From: Lachnospiraceae bacterium
GTDB taxonomy: Bacteria; Bacillota; Clostridia; Lachnospirales; Lachnospiraceae
Direction: 5' to 3'
Assembly: GCA_910575555.1 (NCBI GenBank)
Contig: CAJTFX010000014.1
Coordinates: forward strand, 1 to 64,000
Length of the DNA stretch: 64,000 bases
The stretch's first letter is position 1. The number at the start of each line of letters is the position of its first letter. Below, one piece after another: positions 7,083 through 16,505 of the stretch. The position numbers were made by a program, and so were the translations under genes. The notes under the pieces are model-generated. The model saw only the letters and a list, made by a program, of their open reading frames with translations. It was not told where the DNA came from and ran no database searches.

Positions 7083-8375
7083 CTACGCAGCGATAGGCTG
7101 TTCTAAGAAAACGGACGCACCGAAGGCCCAGGTCGCATTGCCCGCACCATTGCTCAAGTACAAGTAATCCGCCCCAACACGCAGACCGCCGTTACAGTAA
7201 CCGCCGACAAGGGCGACGCACACCGCAGCGTTATTGAACCACAATCCATCACACTGGTATGTTGTACTGCTGCCACTTGCGACGTATGGAATCCGCCCAT
7301 ACCTGCAGGACTTTGATTTGCTGATATATCCTCCGGACGTTCCGGACGGTGTCAACCCGGTATCAATGAACCCGTCTCCGGTCAAATTATAGGGCGGTGT
7401 CATCTTCACAAGGATGTGACCGTTCCTGTTTATGAGACCGTTGATTCTATCCCATCTATCGCCCCACCACTTTTCAATGTAGAACACTTTCACATCATGT
7501 GTACCGTCATTGTACCCGAAAAACTGTCCTTTGCTTGCAAGAGTTCCGGTCTTTAATTTTCCATAGTCCTGCGACGCATCATTGACATATCCGGAATCCT
7601 GCCCCCTGCCGAACGCCGTTTGTGAATTATCTGTCTTTGACATGATTTTCAACATGCAATTCAGCAGGTTTCTTTTACTCCACGAACAAATATTCCATCC
7701 TTTCCCATTTGCTTTTGCCCGTGTGATTTCCGTTGATGCGTTCGTGTTACACATAAGCGTCTGCCCCGCCAGTGACCGGAGGCGTGTGCCGTCGTATGAA
7801 CCCCCGAACATCGGATAATAGAGTTTGTCAGCGTGTGAGCCGTCCTCCCTCACATACGCATCATCATTGTATGATTCATCGTATTTCTCATTTGAGATAA
7901 TCATATATTCATAATTGCCTATCTCAAATTGTGAGAGCCAAATCTTTCCGTCAACCGTTCCGTCAAATACGCTCATAGCGTTCCCGCCATAATTGACATT
8001 CGAGACATCGGATGCGGTCGTTCCGTCGGCTTTCTTTGTCTGGTCGTTCGGTGAGAGTTTATATTCCTCCGTTCCGTCATATTTCACCATTGCCGGATAA
8101 TTGTTCTTGACGAAAAAGACATCCGCCCAATCGCCATAATCGAACACCCCGGACGTGTAATTCATCCCGGCAGGTGTCATCCCTACCGCATCAAACAGGT
8201 ATGTGCAGCGTGTCGCCGGGTTGCTGTCCGCCTTGTTTATCTTCATCCCATACCGTTTGATGTTCTTCACTCTGACATCCTCCCCGACTGCTGCCAGTAT
8301 TGCGCTTGTATTCGCAAGAGTTTTGTCAAGTGTCTCTTTGTCTGCTACCTGTGCAATTAAATCTCCGCTTGCCAT
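7083..8375 (-). CDS. DGR target: lectin-like tail-tip receptor-binding protein
   Basis: A 430-residue protein. The C-terminal part (about 200-430) has the WNICSWSKRNLL, NRNGHILVKMTP, WFNNAAVCVALVGG and FLEQPIAA blocks of phage C-type-lectin-fold DGR targets. VR covers residues about 388-424. Relative to the template, nine residues differ, eight at template Asn or His codons and one Ile-to-Phe. N-terminal residues 1-50 are helical, probably for attachment to the baseplate. The start is supported by GGGAGGCG. It most likely binds a host surface receptor, and its variability would change host range. Confidence 0.9.
   Translation of the reverse strand: MASGDLIAQVADKETLDKTLANTSAILAAVGEDVRVKNIKRYGMKINKADSNPATRCTYLFDAVGMTPAGMNYTSGVFDYGDWADVFFVKNNYPAMVKYDGTEEYKLSPNDQTKKADGTTASDVSNVNYGGNAMSVFDGTVDGKIWLSQFEIGNYEYMIISNEKYDESYNDDAYVREDGSHADKLYYPMFGGSYDGTRLRSLAGQTLMCNTNASTEITRAKANGKGWNICSWSKRNLLNCMLKIMSKTDNSQTAFGRGQDSGYVNDASQDYGKLKTGTLASKGQFFGYNDGTHDVKVFYIEKWWGDRWDRINGLINRNGHILVKMTPPYNLTGDGFIDTGLTPSGTSGGYISKSKSCRYGRIPYVASGSSTTYQCDGLWFNNAAVCVALVGGYCNGGLRVGADYLYLSNGAGNATWAFGASVFLEQPIAA
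7105..7214 (-). repeat. DGR variable repeat (VR)
   Basis: 110 bp at the 3' end of the target gene, 98 of 110 identical to TR. The 12 differences change Asn, His or Ile codons of TR to Tyr, Gly, Arg, Tyr, Ser, Thr, Ala, Phe and Val. The first and last stretches are unmutated, as expected for homing boundaries. Confidence 0.95.
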
Positions 8376-8378
8376 CTT

Positions 8379-8810
8379 TTACGCCTCCCTTATTGTGATG
8401 ATGCCGTCCTCAATGGAGAGGACGCATGATTTGTGTGTCACCGTGTCAACCATTGTATTATGACCGTTCACGATGCCTTGACATGCTGATGCTCCGGCGT
8501 TTGCTGCCGATGCTGCCGAATTTGCGGAGGATGCTGCCGTGTTCGCTGCATTTGTCGCCTCCGTCATATTCCGGGAAAAATTGTTGACCGTATTCATATA
8601 TCCCTGCGTCAAGGTTAGAATCTCCTCATACCGTGCATTATTCACAATTATAGGCAGGTCAAAAAATTTATTTACACCATCCCCTTGTCTGATTAGTGCG
8701 TGACCGTTGGTGTCAATCTCCACACCGATTTCTCTTTCCTTGAGAATCAATGTGTCTTTCACCGCTTGCCACATCGCCGTTGTTCCGGTGCATGGTCTGA
8801 TTGCTGCCAT
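8379..8810 (-). CDS. short tail fibre-like protein
   Basis: A 143-residue protein. The start at 8810 is chosen for AGGAGG upstream; a longer frame from 8852 has none. Residues about 80-115 form an Asn/Ala/Ser heptad coiled coil (repeated AANTAASSANSAAS pattern) typical of trimeric fibre shafts, with a compact C-terminal end. It lies between the baseplate protein and the DGR target, 3 bp before the latter, so it may be a linker or co-fibre. Confidence 0.65.
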   Translation of the reverse strand: MAAIRPCTGTTAMWQAVKDTLILKEREIGVEIDTNGHALIRQGDGVNKFFDLPIIVNNARYEEILTLTQGYMNTVNNFSRNMTEATNAANTAASSANSAASAANAGASACQGIVNGHNTMVDTVTHKSCVLSIEDGIITIREA

Positions 8811-8903
8811 TTCTTCAATCCTCCTTTGCCCCGTGATTATGGAATATACCACAAAATCACGCTATTGTGTCCGTTTTCCGGTTTCTTTCCATCATCGTGG
8901 AAT

Positions 8904-9965
8904 TTATACTGCAAGTAACCGTGATGTCGGCGTTCCTCCGTCAAAATCAACGCCTATGTCCATATTCCTGACCGCAGGTGTCGCTCCGTCAATGAATATC
9001 GGAGACACTACCCGCAGGAACGGTGTCTCACCGTCACATTCAAAATACATGCTCTGATAGAGAGACTCCGCCCGTTCAAAGTAACTTTTCACGCTATCAA
9101 GAATCTGCTCCGCTGATGCAAGCAGGGAATTTTGAATCGTGTCCTCGATTTCCTCTTTGTCACGCTCGACCTGCTCCTTTGCTGCCGTCACCGCCGACTG
9201 CATTTGCGACACATCCTGCCGGATTTGCACCGCCGTGTTTAATGTCGCCTCAAGCTGCTCTTGATTTTGCAGAGCATCCTCCGCCCGTTTCGTGACCTCA
9301 AGACATTCCTTTGTTGCCTTTCCCGCTGCTGCCGTTGCGTCCTGGGCGTTTTTTACTGCCTGGGCGGTATTCTGCTGCCTCAAGTTCTCCTGTTGGATTC
9401 TTGTGTTTTCATTCTGATTTCGGATATTTTCAGCATCGACACGCCCATTTTCAGCCGTCACCCTGCCATTTTCAGCCGTCACCCGTGCAGCCTCCGCCCG
9501 TCTGACCGCTGCCTCGGTATCATTGATATTTTTAATATGTCCGGCGATTCTGTCCTCCAACTCTGTGAACTCATTCGCTGACAGGATAGCATTGTCATTC
9601 CTCATGGATTTTTCTATCTCAATGGTGAACGATGCCGTCGTTATGAGTTGCGTGTTGTCGCTTGTGCGGACTTCAATATCGCAATACGCCGTTCCCGCTG
9701 CTGCAAGCGTCTGATTTGTCAGTTCGACCGTAACCTCCGAACCGGAATATGTGCATGTATTGTAGACATGTTTCCCGTCCGGTTTCTCAACATTGAACGC
9801 AACCCTCGCACCTGTCGGGATTGTGTACGCCGTTCCATCATTGAGCAGTTTTGCGATAATGTACCGTGTCGCCTTATCTCCCTGTTTTGCAGAAACTAAA
9901 TATCTTTTTGTGTCTCCGGTCATTTCAATATTGATTCGTGTCGTCAGTCTTTCCAGTGCTGCCAT
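8904..9965 (-). CDS. baseplate upper protein (BppU-like)
   Basis: A 353-residue protein. The N-terminal domain (about 1-120) starts MAALERLTTRINIEMTGD and is predicted beta-rich, as in BppU N-terminal domains. Residues about 135-300 form a long coiled coil with near-perfect repeats of TAENGR/DAENIR and Gln-rich heptads. The C-terminal 50 residues are compact. In lactococcal-type baseplates such a protein links Dit/Tal to the receptor-binding protein; here it would hold the DGR-diversified tip. Confidence 0.75.
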   Translation of the reverse strand: MAALERLTTRINIEMTGDTKRYLVSAKQGDKATRYIIAKLLNDGTAYTIPTGARVAFNVEKPDGKHVYNTCTYSGSEVTVELTNQTLAAAGTAYCDIEVRTSDNTQLITTASFTIEIEKSMRNDNAILSANEFTELEDRIAGHIKNINDTEAAVRRAEAARVTAENGRVTAENGRVDAENIRNQNENTRIQQENLRQQNTAQAVKNAQDATAAAGKATKECLEVTKRAEDALQNQEQLEATLNTAVQIRQDVSQMQSAVTAAKEQVERDKEEIEDTIQNSLLASAEQILDSVKSYFERAESLYQSMYFECDGETPFLRVVSPIFIDGATPAVRNMDIGVDFDGGTPTSRLLAV

Positions 9966-9996
9966 TCCTTTTCACCTCCTCCCGGCGTTCCCTTTT

Positions 9997-10317
9997 CTAT
10001 TCCTCCGGATGCCCGCCCTGCTGCTCCGTGTCAGGTTCCGACACCTGCCCCGGCTCTGCCTTGAGGACTTTCTTTCCTGCTGCCTTTGCCTTTTCAAGTT
10101 CTTCCTCTGTCTCCCGCATCGTTGCACTTGTGGCGTTGAGTAACTCAAGTTTAGATTCCGCCCTCACCTCCGCCAGTACAGAAGAAATGACCCCGTCGAT
10201 GATGCAGGGAGGCAGAGCGTACTTGTCTTGAATCTGCTGCATAGCGTTCATGATTTCCCCTTTTGCACATTCGATTTTGATTGCAATAGATATCCTGCGT
10301 CTGTCAAGCCTGTTCAT
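9997..10317 (-). CDS. small tail-region protein
   Basis: A 106-residue protein. The first 75 residues are helical and charged, and the C-terminus is Pro/Glu-rich (EPGQVSEPDTEQQGGHPEE). It follows the 53-residue gene closely and precedes the baseplate gene. A 17-bp inverted repeat found elsewhere in the phage lies inside its 3' end (10028-10044). No family recognised. Confidence 0.6.
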   Translation of the reverse strand: MNRLDRRRISIAIKIECAKGEIMNAMQQIQDKYALPPCIIDGVISSVLAEVRAESKLELLNATSATMRETEEELEKAKAAGKKVLKAEPGQVSEPDTEQQGGHPEE

Positions 10318-10319
10318 CC

Positions 10320-10481
10320 TTATCCCTCCGTTTCTGTTTTCCCGGCTGATAATAGCAAATCGAGTTTCCCGTCAATCTGCTCCAACATTTCCGAATTTAA
10401 CTTTTTTTCTATCTGTGACGCATCCGTCAACAGTGTTCCTGTCTTTTCTGTTTTTTCGCCCGTCGGCATGAGTAACTCCAT
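10320..10481 (-). CDS. 53-residue tail-region protein
   Basis: Starts MELLMPTGEKTEKTG and ends LDLLLSAGKTETEG. The start at 10481 is behind GGGAGGAAACGAA and the stop is 2 bp before the next ATG. Hydrophilic, largely helical, no known family. The overlapping 70-codon frame 10372-10584 is rejected in favour of this one because of the ribosome binding site and gene spacing. Confidence 0.6.
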   Translation of the reverse strand: MELLMPTGEKTEKTGTLLTDASQIEKKLNSEMLEQIDGKLDLLLSAGKTETEG

Positions 10482-10514
10482 TTCGTTTCCTCCCGTTCAT
10501 GAAAAATGTGATAC

Positions 10515-12281
10515 TTACTTTCTGTAATAGGTTAAATCTGTCAATATTCCGTTTGTAAACTCCATCTTCCCATTTGACCCCCACCTCTTGATATTACCGT
10601 CGCTGTCCACCTCTAGCACCTGCACAAATTCCATTGTCGCCGTGATTCCACCTCCCTCCCATGAGACATTTTTTATCTTGAAATGGTGCATGTCAATGTC
10701 CGCTCCGGCATGTAACATATTCGCCTCATATCCCCCGCATTGTTGCGAACAATACGACCATTTCATTGTATAGGTCGATGCATCCTCTGTATCTTCATTC
10801 GCCCATGTCATATATGCTGCTCTATTCTCCAAATCAAAAACAAGACCTTTTTGACTGGAATTATTTTTCATGCTATTAGTTCCGATTTTCCCGACATAAT
10901 AACCATCAAGATAAAAATGCATCCCGGTATAATTAAACACAGTTCTTTTTTGGTTATCTTCAATCGTTCCATTGTAGAGCGTGATTCCCGTTCCCTCGAA
11001 CTGGATATAATTGGAGTTCTTATTCCATGCAATTTTCACGTTATAGGCGTTTTGAGTGATTAATGTTCCGAAATCATCCTCCGCAACTTTTGAGGAAATT
11101 TCCGTTGACAGCACTTTGATTTCTGCCTCATATGTTTTTGTTGTCACATAGCTTTTTAAAGTTTCTTTGACCCCTAACTCAATAGATTCTTGCGATGCGG
11201 TGATTTTTGTTTCAATCTCAATCGTCGTTGAATAGTCCTGCAGCACTTTCTTTGTGGTGCTGTTCGCAATCGAAATCGCCTCCGTCTTTGCAAGCTCCGT
11301 CTCCGTCTTTTGCACCTCTGCAAATGTCTTTGTCGTATTTGAGAGTTCGACCGTGTTCTTTTCCGGCGTCTCCGGATATTCCACTATTTTGACGATTCTT
11401 TGTTTCTCCCGCATCCTCGGATGTTTTGACACCATCATCACCGTGTCGCCGATGCCGAAATCAAGAATATCTTTATATTCCGGATTCGCTTTTGCAAGGT
11501 CAATCACATCCGCAGCATAAACTTTATACGGCTTTGAGAGTTCCTCCAGTTTTGCCTCCGCATCCTCTATGAGACTGGTCGTGTTGGTATAGCGTTCATC
11601 TTTCCATGTGTAGGTCTTGACTTTGCTTGAGTATTGATAATTTTCAAGATACTCTTTTCCGTGCAGCCACTCTATTGTGATTCCCTCTTTCCCTATCGGG
11701 ATGATTCGAGTATAAAATTCATAAGTGTCGGAGGTTGCGGTCAGTTTCCGGAGGTTTAGACCCTCAACGAAATAACATCCCCGATCACGCCCTATCTGTG
11801 CATAGATATTAATTCTTTTTTGCAGGGTATCAATCTCGCACTCACACCGATATGTTGAGAGGCACGACTGCAGGACACCCCACGCCGTTGTTGCCTCCTC
11901 AATGTCAATCGTCCGCCTTTTGGTGACGGTACATGTTCCGACCGTCCATCCCGTACCCTCAAACGCAAATGTGAGACACGCTTTGATTGTCTGCTCCTGT
12001 GATGCGAACCCATACGGAAATGACTGCCCCTCCAACTCCTCAACATTGAGCGTCGCCGTGTACTTGTTGTACTGTTCACCTGCCTCCACCGCCTTGAGGA
12101 CAAATTCATCCTCTTTCGTCCTGATATAATATTCTTCTTTCAGCAGGTCAACCATTGCCCCATTTGCCGGATATTCAAATGACAATTCCTTGTCTCCGGA
12201 ATCTAATGTCTTTGTGATTGCCCTGCCTTTGAACCCGGTGAGCGTTCCGATTCTTTTCTTTTTGTCATCGTATATCTGCAT
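10515..12281 (-). CDS. phage tail protein (Tal / minor structural protein)
   Basis: A 588-residue protein. The N-terminal about 330 residues match prophage tail endopeptidase/minor structural proteins: IGTLTGFKGRAITKTLD opening, WGVLQSCLSTYRCECEID and TRIIPIGKEG blocks, and DFGIGDTVMMV. It then has a coiled-coil stretch and a C-terminal beta-rich domain (about 430-588). Located directly after Dit, the usual place for the tail tip hub protein that closes the tube and contacts fibres. Confidence 0.85.
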   Translation of the reverse strand: MQIYDDKKKRIGTLTGFKGRAITKTLDSGDKELSFEYPANGAMVDLLKEEYYIRTKEDEFVLKAVEAGEQYNKYTATLNVEELEGQSFPYGFASQEQTIKACLTFAFEGTGWTVGTCTVTKRRTIDIEEATTAWGVLQSCLSTYRCECEIDTLQKRINIYAQIGRDRGCYFVEGLNLRKLTATSDTYEFYTRIIPIGKEGITIEWLHGKEYLENYQYSSKVKTYTWKDERYTNTTSLIEDAEAKLEELSKPYKVYAADVIDLAKANPEYKDILDFGIGDTVMMVSKHPRMREKQRIVKIVEYPETPEKNTVELSNTTKTFAEVQKTETELAKTEAISIANSTTKKVLQDYSTTIEIETKITASQESIELGVKETLKSYVTTKTYEAEIKVLSTEISSKVAEDDFGTLITQNAYNVKIAWNKNSNYIQFEGTGITLYNGTIEDNQKRTVFNYTGMHFYLDGYYVGKIGTNSMKNNSSQKGLVFDLENRAAYMTWANEDTEDASTYTMKWSYCSQQCGGYEANMLHAGADIDMHHFKIKNVSWEGGGITATMEFVQVLEVDSDGNIKRWGSNGKMEFTNGILTDLTYYRK

Positions 12282-12293
12282 CCGCTCGCCCCC

Positions 12294-12992
12294 TTAAATC
12301 CACATAGGATGATACCGGATTTTTACCCTTGCCCGGTTATTTGAGAAAATCAACGCCGTTCCTCCGGTCTTTATTGACGGGAACTCCCACAGGCTCACCT
12401 TGTCAAATGCGTTCGCCCCGGATATGGTAACGATACCCTTGATTCCGTCGATTATAACCGTCTTTCCGCTTGCAAGGCTCTGAACCGTGATGTCATCGTC
12501 TCCCACTCCTTTGATTACGTAATTTGTCAATGCACTCTTTGCATATACCTCCACGATGCAGGGTGTTTTCCTGCTGCCGACCATGCAAAAGCTGCCGGAT
12601 GTTACCCCGTCAAACGTGACTGCGATTTCATCGTCATAAAAATATCCGTCGAACTCAAGATTGATTTTGTACCGCTTATTTGTGATAGTCTTTTCAAAAT
12701 CATCCGTTGTCAGAAATCCCCGGTATTTCCCTTTGTACCCGTCAAGTTCCAAATCACACGCCGTCGTGAAATTCGCCATGAACTCCGACATCGTCCGGAT
12801 AATACCGTTTCTATCCCGCCCCCTAAAATATACGCACATTTTCAAATGCCCCATTGTGACATCTGTTTCAAATTCCGTCGGCTGCAATGCCCCGGTCATC
12901 CATTCATAATTTACTGCCACCGCAGGAGGCTGTATCTCGACAGTGAGTTGTTTTGCATTATATTTCCTTGCATCAATGCCATTCACTTTCAT
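12294..12992 (-). CDS. distal tail protein (Dit)
   Basis: A 232-residue protein starting MKVNGIDARKYNAKQLTVE, then ELDGYKGKYRGFL and KINLEFDGYFYDDE. This is the pattern of Dit/tail component proteins of siphophages, about 230-270 residues with an N-terminal ring domain and a C-terminal galectin-like part. Its position between tape measure and Tal is the canonical one. Confidence 0.85.
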   Translation of the reverse strand: MKVNGIDARKYNAKQLTVEIQPPAVAVNYEWMTGALQPTEFETDVTMGHLKMCVYFRGRDRNGIIRTMSEFMANFTTACDLELDGYKGKYRGFLTTDDFEKTITNKRYKINLEFDGYFYDDEIAVTFDGVTSGSFCMVGSRKTPCIVEVYAKSALTNYVIKGVGDDDITVQSLASGKTVIIDGIKGIVTISGANAFDKVSLWEFPSIKTGGTALIFSNNRARVKIRYHPMWI

Positions 12993-12999
12993 CGGCAGG

Positions 13000-15900
13000 C
13001 TACCTCCCTTTTCTCCTGTTCTGAACCATTTTCGTATCTACTTTTGACACGGTTCTACTTGAGACCTCGTCTCCGTCAATATATGTATGGTTCTCAACAT
13101 ATACATTCTGTATCTGCTGCATCGCTGCCAGTTTTCTGTCAAGTATGTCATTCAATTTCGTGTAAAATGGTGCTAAAGGAAGAATCGCCTCCCCTCCGGT
13201 CTCCGGCTCTCCGCCCGCAAGCAATGTATTTCCATTCATCCCAAAAATCATGGAACTGTTCATGATTGCACCCGTTTTATACCAGTCGATTGAGAACGAC
13301 GGTACAGAGGGCGGATTCAACGAAAACTTTCCCGATATTTTCGGATGTGGCATTTTCAAGTGTGGGAGAGACCACGAAAAGTTAAAGAATCCTTTTATCC
13401 TCTCAATCGCCCCGGACACAACTGATTTCGCACCCTCCATCTTTGACGAAAACGCCGATTTAATATTCTCCATGACAGAGGAGACCGTGCTTTTCGCACT
13501 GTTCAATTTTTCCGAAAATGCCGACCGTATATTATCAAGTTTCCCTCCGGTCAGCGTATTCGCCGTACTCATGAGGCTGTTCATCGTGTCCTTTATTCCG
13601 GTGAATGTTGCGGACACAATGCCTTTCATCCCTCCGCCTTTTTCGGAATATGCAGCTTTCATGTTATCCAGTTTCATGGAAACATTCTGCTTTGCCGTTT
13701 GCATGAGATTTGTCGCCGTGTCCTTTATACTGGTAAACTTTGACGACCAATCTGATTTTATCTCCGATACCTTTGACGAAAAATTCGATTTTATCTCCGA
13801 CAATTTTGAGGAGGCATTGCTTTTCCATTCTCCCATTTTTGTGGTGATAGTCGTTTTCATATTTTCCCAACCGTTTGAAATCGTCGTCTTGTATTCATTC
13901 ACCTTTGTCGTAAAATTCGTCTTGATTTCGGTCAGCTTATTAGATGCGTTTGTTTTCCATTCCGTCATCTTTGTGGTGACGGTTGTTTTCATGTTCTCCC
14001 ATCCCTCGGAGACTTTTGTTTTTATCTCATTTGTCTTTTCGTAAAACTTTGACTTGAGTTCGGTCAATTTCCCTCCGGTCAGCTTATCGACAAAAGTGAA
14101 TCCGGCTGTGTAATAACCTTTGATTCCCTCCCATCCGGCAGCAACCACACCTTTGATTCCCCCTCCGTTCTCCTCATATGCCTTTTTCATGTTTGATAGA
14201 TTTTGCTTTACTGTTTCCGTTGCTGCGCTTGTCAACCTTGATACAGTCTCTTTTACGCCATTAAAAATCTTTGACGCTGCCTGTCCTATTCCAGAATTTA
14301 GGAATTTATTTTTTACCTCCTCGATTTTTTGCTTTGCACTGTCTAACGCTCCTAGTATGGTTTCCTTGATTTTCCCGAATCCCTCTTTTACCGCCGTCCA
14401 CAATTTATTTACTGCATTTCTGAATGTCTCCGATTTGTTGTATAAAAGCACGAATCCCGCTACAAGTGCCGTAACTGCAATAACAACTAACGCTATAGGA
14501 TTCATTGACATTACAGTATTTAATGCTGTTTGTGCTGCCGTCATTGCTCCTGTCGCTGCCGTTCCTGCCACGCTTGCAACCTTATGAGCCACAAGTGATG
14601 CGGTGCTTATCCCCGCCTTTGCTGCTGATGTTACAAATCCTGTCGCCGACTTACCCAAATTAACCGCAAATGTGGCAGCATTTTTCCCTGCGCTCAACGC
14701 ATTTGCTCCGAATGTTTTTATTACTGGTGCTGCCTTTGAACCAAAATCACGAATATTTTTATATCCGTCAACGACTGTTTTCACTCCTTTTGTCATCTTC
14801 CCAAACGCCACGGTCGCCGGACTTATAGCAGCAACAACTGCACCTATCTTTATTACGTTTTGCGCTGTCTCTGAATCCATGCTTTTAAGCGCATTTGTAA
14901 CGTCACCCACAACCGCTTTCACGGTCGGCATAATGTCTTTTCCTAATCTTAAAAGTTCATTTCCTAATGGCAAAAGTGAGGTCTGCAATTCTCTGAATTG
15001 ACTTTTTACCTGTGTAGAAAAAGAATTATTGATTTGTTCCCCGGCTCTTGTAGTTGCTCCCTCAACATTCTCAAGTCCTCCCTCGACATCCGCAAGAGAC
15101 AATACAACATCTTTTCCCAAATCCTCCCACATTGTTCCAAACAATTCTACGCCTGCAGTGTTTTGAGAAATCGGGTCATCCATATTTTTCAGTGCAACTA
15201 ATGTCTCATGAAACGCTTGTGATGCCGTATCTCCACCTGCTGCAAATTTCTTTGACATTTCATCTGCGTTCAAACCTATCCTTTTAAAACCGTCTATCGT
15301 AGTATCTGAACCATCTACCGCCCGGATGCTGAACTCTTTCATTGCATCCCCGACTTTGTCCAGATTAAATGCTCCGTTTTGCGCTCCTTGTATCAGATAC
15401 GCCATTGCAGTATCAGCATCTAACCCCAATTCTTTAAACTTTGGAGAATATTCGCGCATTGTATCAAGCAATTCTCCGCTGTAATTTGCCCCGTTTTGGA
15501 ATCCGATTGTGAGAATGTCCATCCCTTCTCCAATGTCATCAATGATTCCGTTATTAAGCATCGTTGTGAGCGTCCTTGCAAGTTCCTCATTTTCCGTCTC
15601 AAACAAATCTGACATTGTCATCATTTGCTCTGCGATTGCTTGTTGCTGCTCGACGGACATATCCTTTGCGCCCTTTATATTTTGAATTAATGTTACAATA
15701 GCACCAGAGCAATCTCCCAATCCCTCGCCAAATCCATTTGTATATAGATTTTGTGCAACTGTCTTTAGTTTTTCCGTTTCATCTGCCGTCAATCCCAACT
15801 GTCCTTGCATTGACATTAAATCATTTTCAGTATCAAGTGCATTTTTCCCAACCGCAGTTCCAAACGCAAGAATCCCTCCGGAAACAACTGCCATCCTTTT

Positions 15901-16488
15901 TCCGAACGTCTCCATCTTTTCCCCTGCGGATTCACATGCTTTTGCAAAAACATCAAGTTTATGGTCTTTTAACTGTTGATTTATATTCTCAAGTTCCGCC
16001 TCCATTTCCATGAGAGCGGTCTTTGATTTGTTGGTTTTTACGGTCTGATTCGCAAGAGCTGTCTCGGTCTTTCCGATTGCGCTCTCATTCTTTTTATACT
16101 CCTGTTCAAGTTTATCAAGTTCCTCTTTCAGAGCCTTTGACTGCTCCGAATCCTCCCCCGTCGCCTTGACAGAATCCTCATGAGCCTTTTTCGCTGCCTC
16201 AATCTTTGACTTGAGTTCCTCCTGTTTCGTTTTCTGCTCGGATAATTTTGTTGTGAGTTTTTGCTGTTGTTCGGAATTTAACTGAACAATATTCTTCTGT
16301 ACCGTGATTTTTTGCGTGAGCGATTCCGCTTTTGCCTTGAGGCTGTCCGTCTCCGAACCGAATAGCTTTGCCTTTGTCGCTGCAACCGAATATTCGCTTG
16401 ACAGCGTTTTCATTTGCGCTGCTGCCGACTTCATTTGCGACTGATAATCGCTTGTACTTGCGGATATTTTCACGCTTGTATATGCCAT
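13000..16488 (-). CDS. tail tape measure protein
   Basis: 1162 residues. An N-terminal coiled coil (about 1-190) leads to a TP901-type tape measure core with LGLDADTAMAYLIQGAQNGA and ATAFHETL-like blocks (about 200-480), a hydrophobic Ala-rich segment (about 600-690), then repeated helical units. Residues about 820-930 carry near-repeats of ENMKTT(V/I)TTKM and EWK(T/S)NAS(N/S)KL. A WYKTGAIMNSSMIFGMNGN end is typical. Length would set a tail of very roughly 170 nm by the usual rule of 1.5 angstrom per residue (inference). Confidence 0.93.
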   Translation of the reverse strand: MAYTSVKISASTSDYQSQMKSAAAQMKTLSSEYSVAATKAKLFGSETDSLKAKAESLTQKITVQKNIVQLNSEQQQKLTTKLSEQKTKQEELKSKIEAAKKAHEDSVKATGEDSEQSKALKEELDKLEQEYKKNESAIGKTETALANQTVKTNKSKTALMEMEAELENINQQLKDHKLDVFAKACESAGEKMETFGKRMAVVSGGILAFGTAVGKNALDTENDLMSMQGQLGLTADETEKLKTVAQNLYTNGFGEGLGDCSGAIVTLIQNIKGAKDMSVEQQQAIAEQMMTMSDLFETENEELARTLTTMLNNGIIDDIGEGMDILTIGFQNGANYSGELLDTMREYSPKFKELGLDADTAMAYLIQGAQNGAFNLDKVGDAMKEFSIRAVDGSDTTIDGFKRIGLNADEMSKKFAAGGDTASQAFHETLVALKNMDDPISQNTAGVELFGTMWEDLGKDVVLSLADVEGGLENVEGATTRAGEQINNSFSTQVKSQFRELQTSLLPLGNELLRLGKDIMPTVKAVVGDVTNALKSMDSETAQNVIKIGAVVAAISPATVAFGKMTKGVKTVVDGYKNIRDFGSKAAPVIKTFGANALSAGKNAATFAVNLGKSATGFVTSAAKAGISTASLVAHKVASVAGTAATGAMTAAQTALNTVMSMNPIALVVIAVTALVAGFVLLYNKSETFRNAVNKLWTAVKEGFGKIKETILGALDSAKQKIEEVKNKFLNSGIGQAASKIFNGVKETVSRLTSAATETVKQNLSNMKKAYEENGGGIKGVVAAGWEGIKGYYTAGFTFVDKLTGGKLTELKSKFYEKTNEIKTKVSEGWENMKTTVTTKMTEWKTNASNKLTEIKTNFTTKVNEYKTTISNGWENMKTTITTKMGEWKSNASSKLSEIKSNFSSKVSEIKSDWSSKFTSIKDTATNLMQTAKQNVSMKLDNMKAAYSEKGGGMKGIVSATFTGIKDTMNSLMSTANTLTGGKLDNIRSAFSEKLNSAKSTVSSVMENIKSAFSSKMEGAKSVVSGAIERIKGFFNFSWSLPHLKMPHPKISGKFSLNPPSVPSFSIDWYKTGAIMNSSMIFGMNGNTLLAGGEPETGGEAILPLAPFYTKLNDILDRKLAAMQQIQNVYVENHTYIDGDEVSSRTVSKVDTKMVQNRRKGR

Positions 16489-16505
16489 TCGTCCGCCTCC
16501 TCTCT

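Noticed and set aside
10372-10584. 70-codon - strand frame between tail genes
   Set aside because: The overlapping 53-residue frame at 10320-10481 has the ribosome binding site and the correct spacing to the next gene.
13250-14044. 264-codon + strand frame opposite the tape measure gene
   Set aside because: Phe/Ser-rich mirror of the repetitive tape measure sequence; no start signal.
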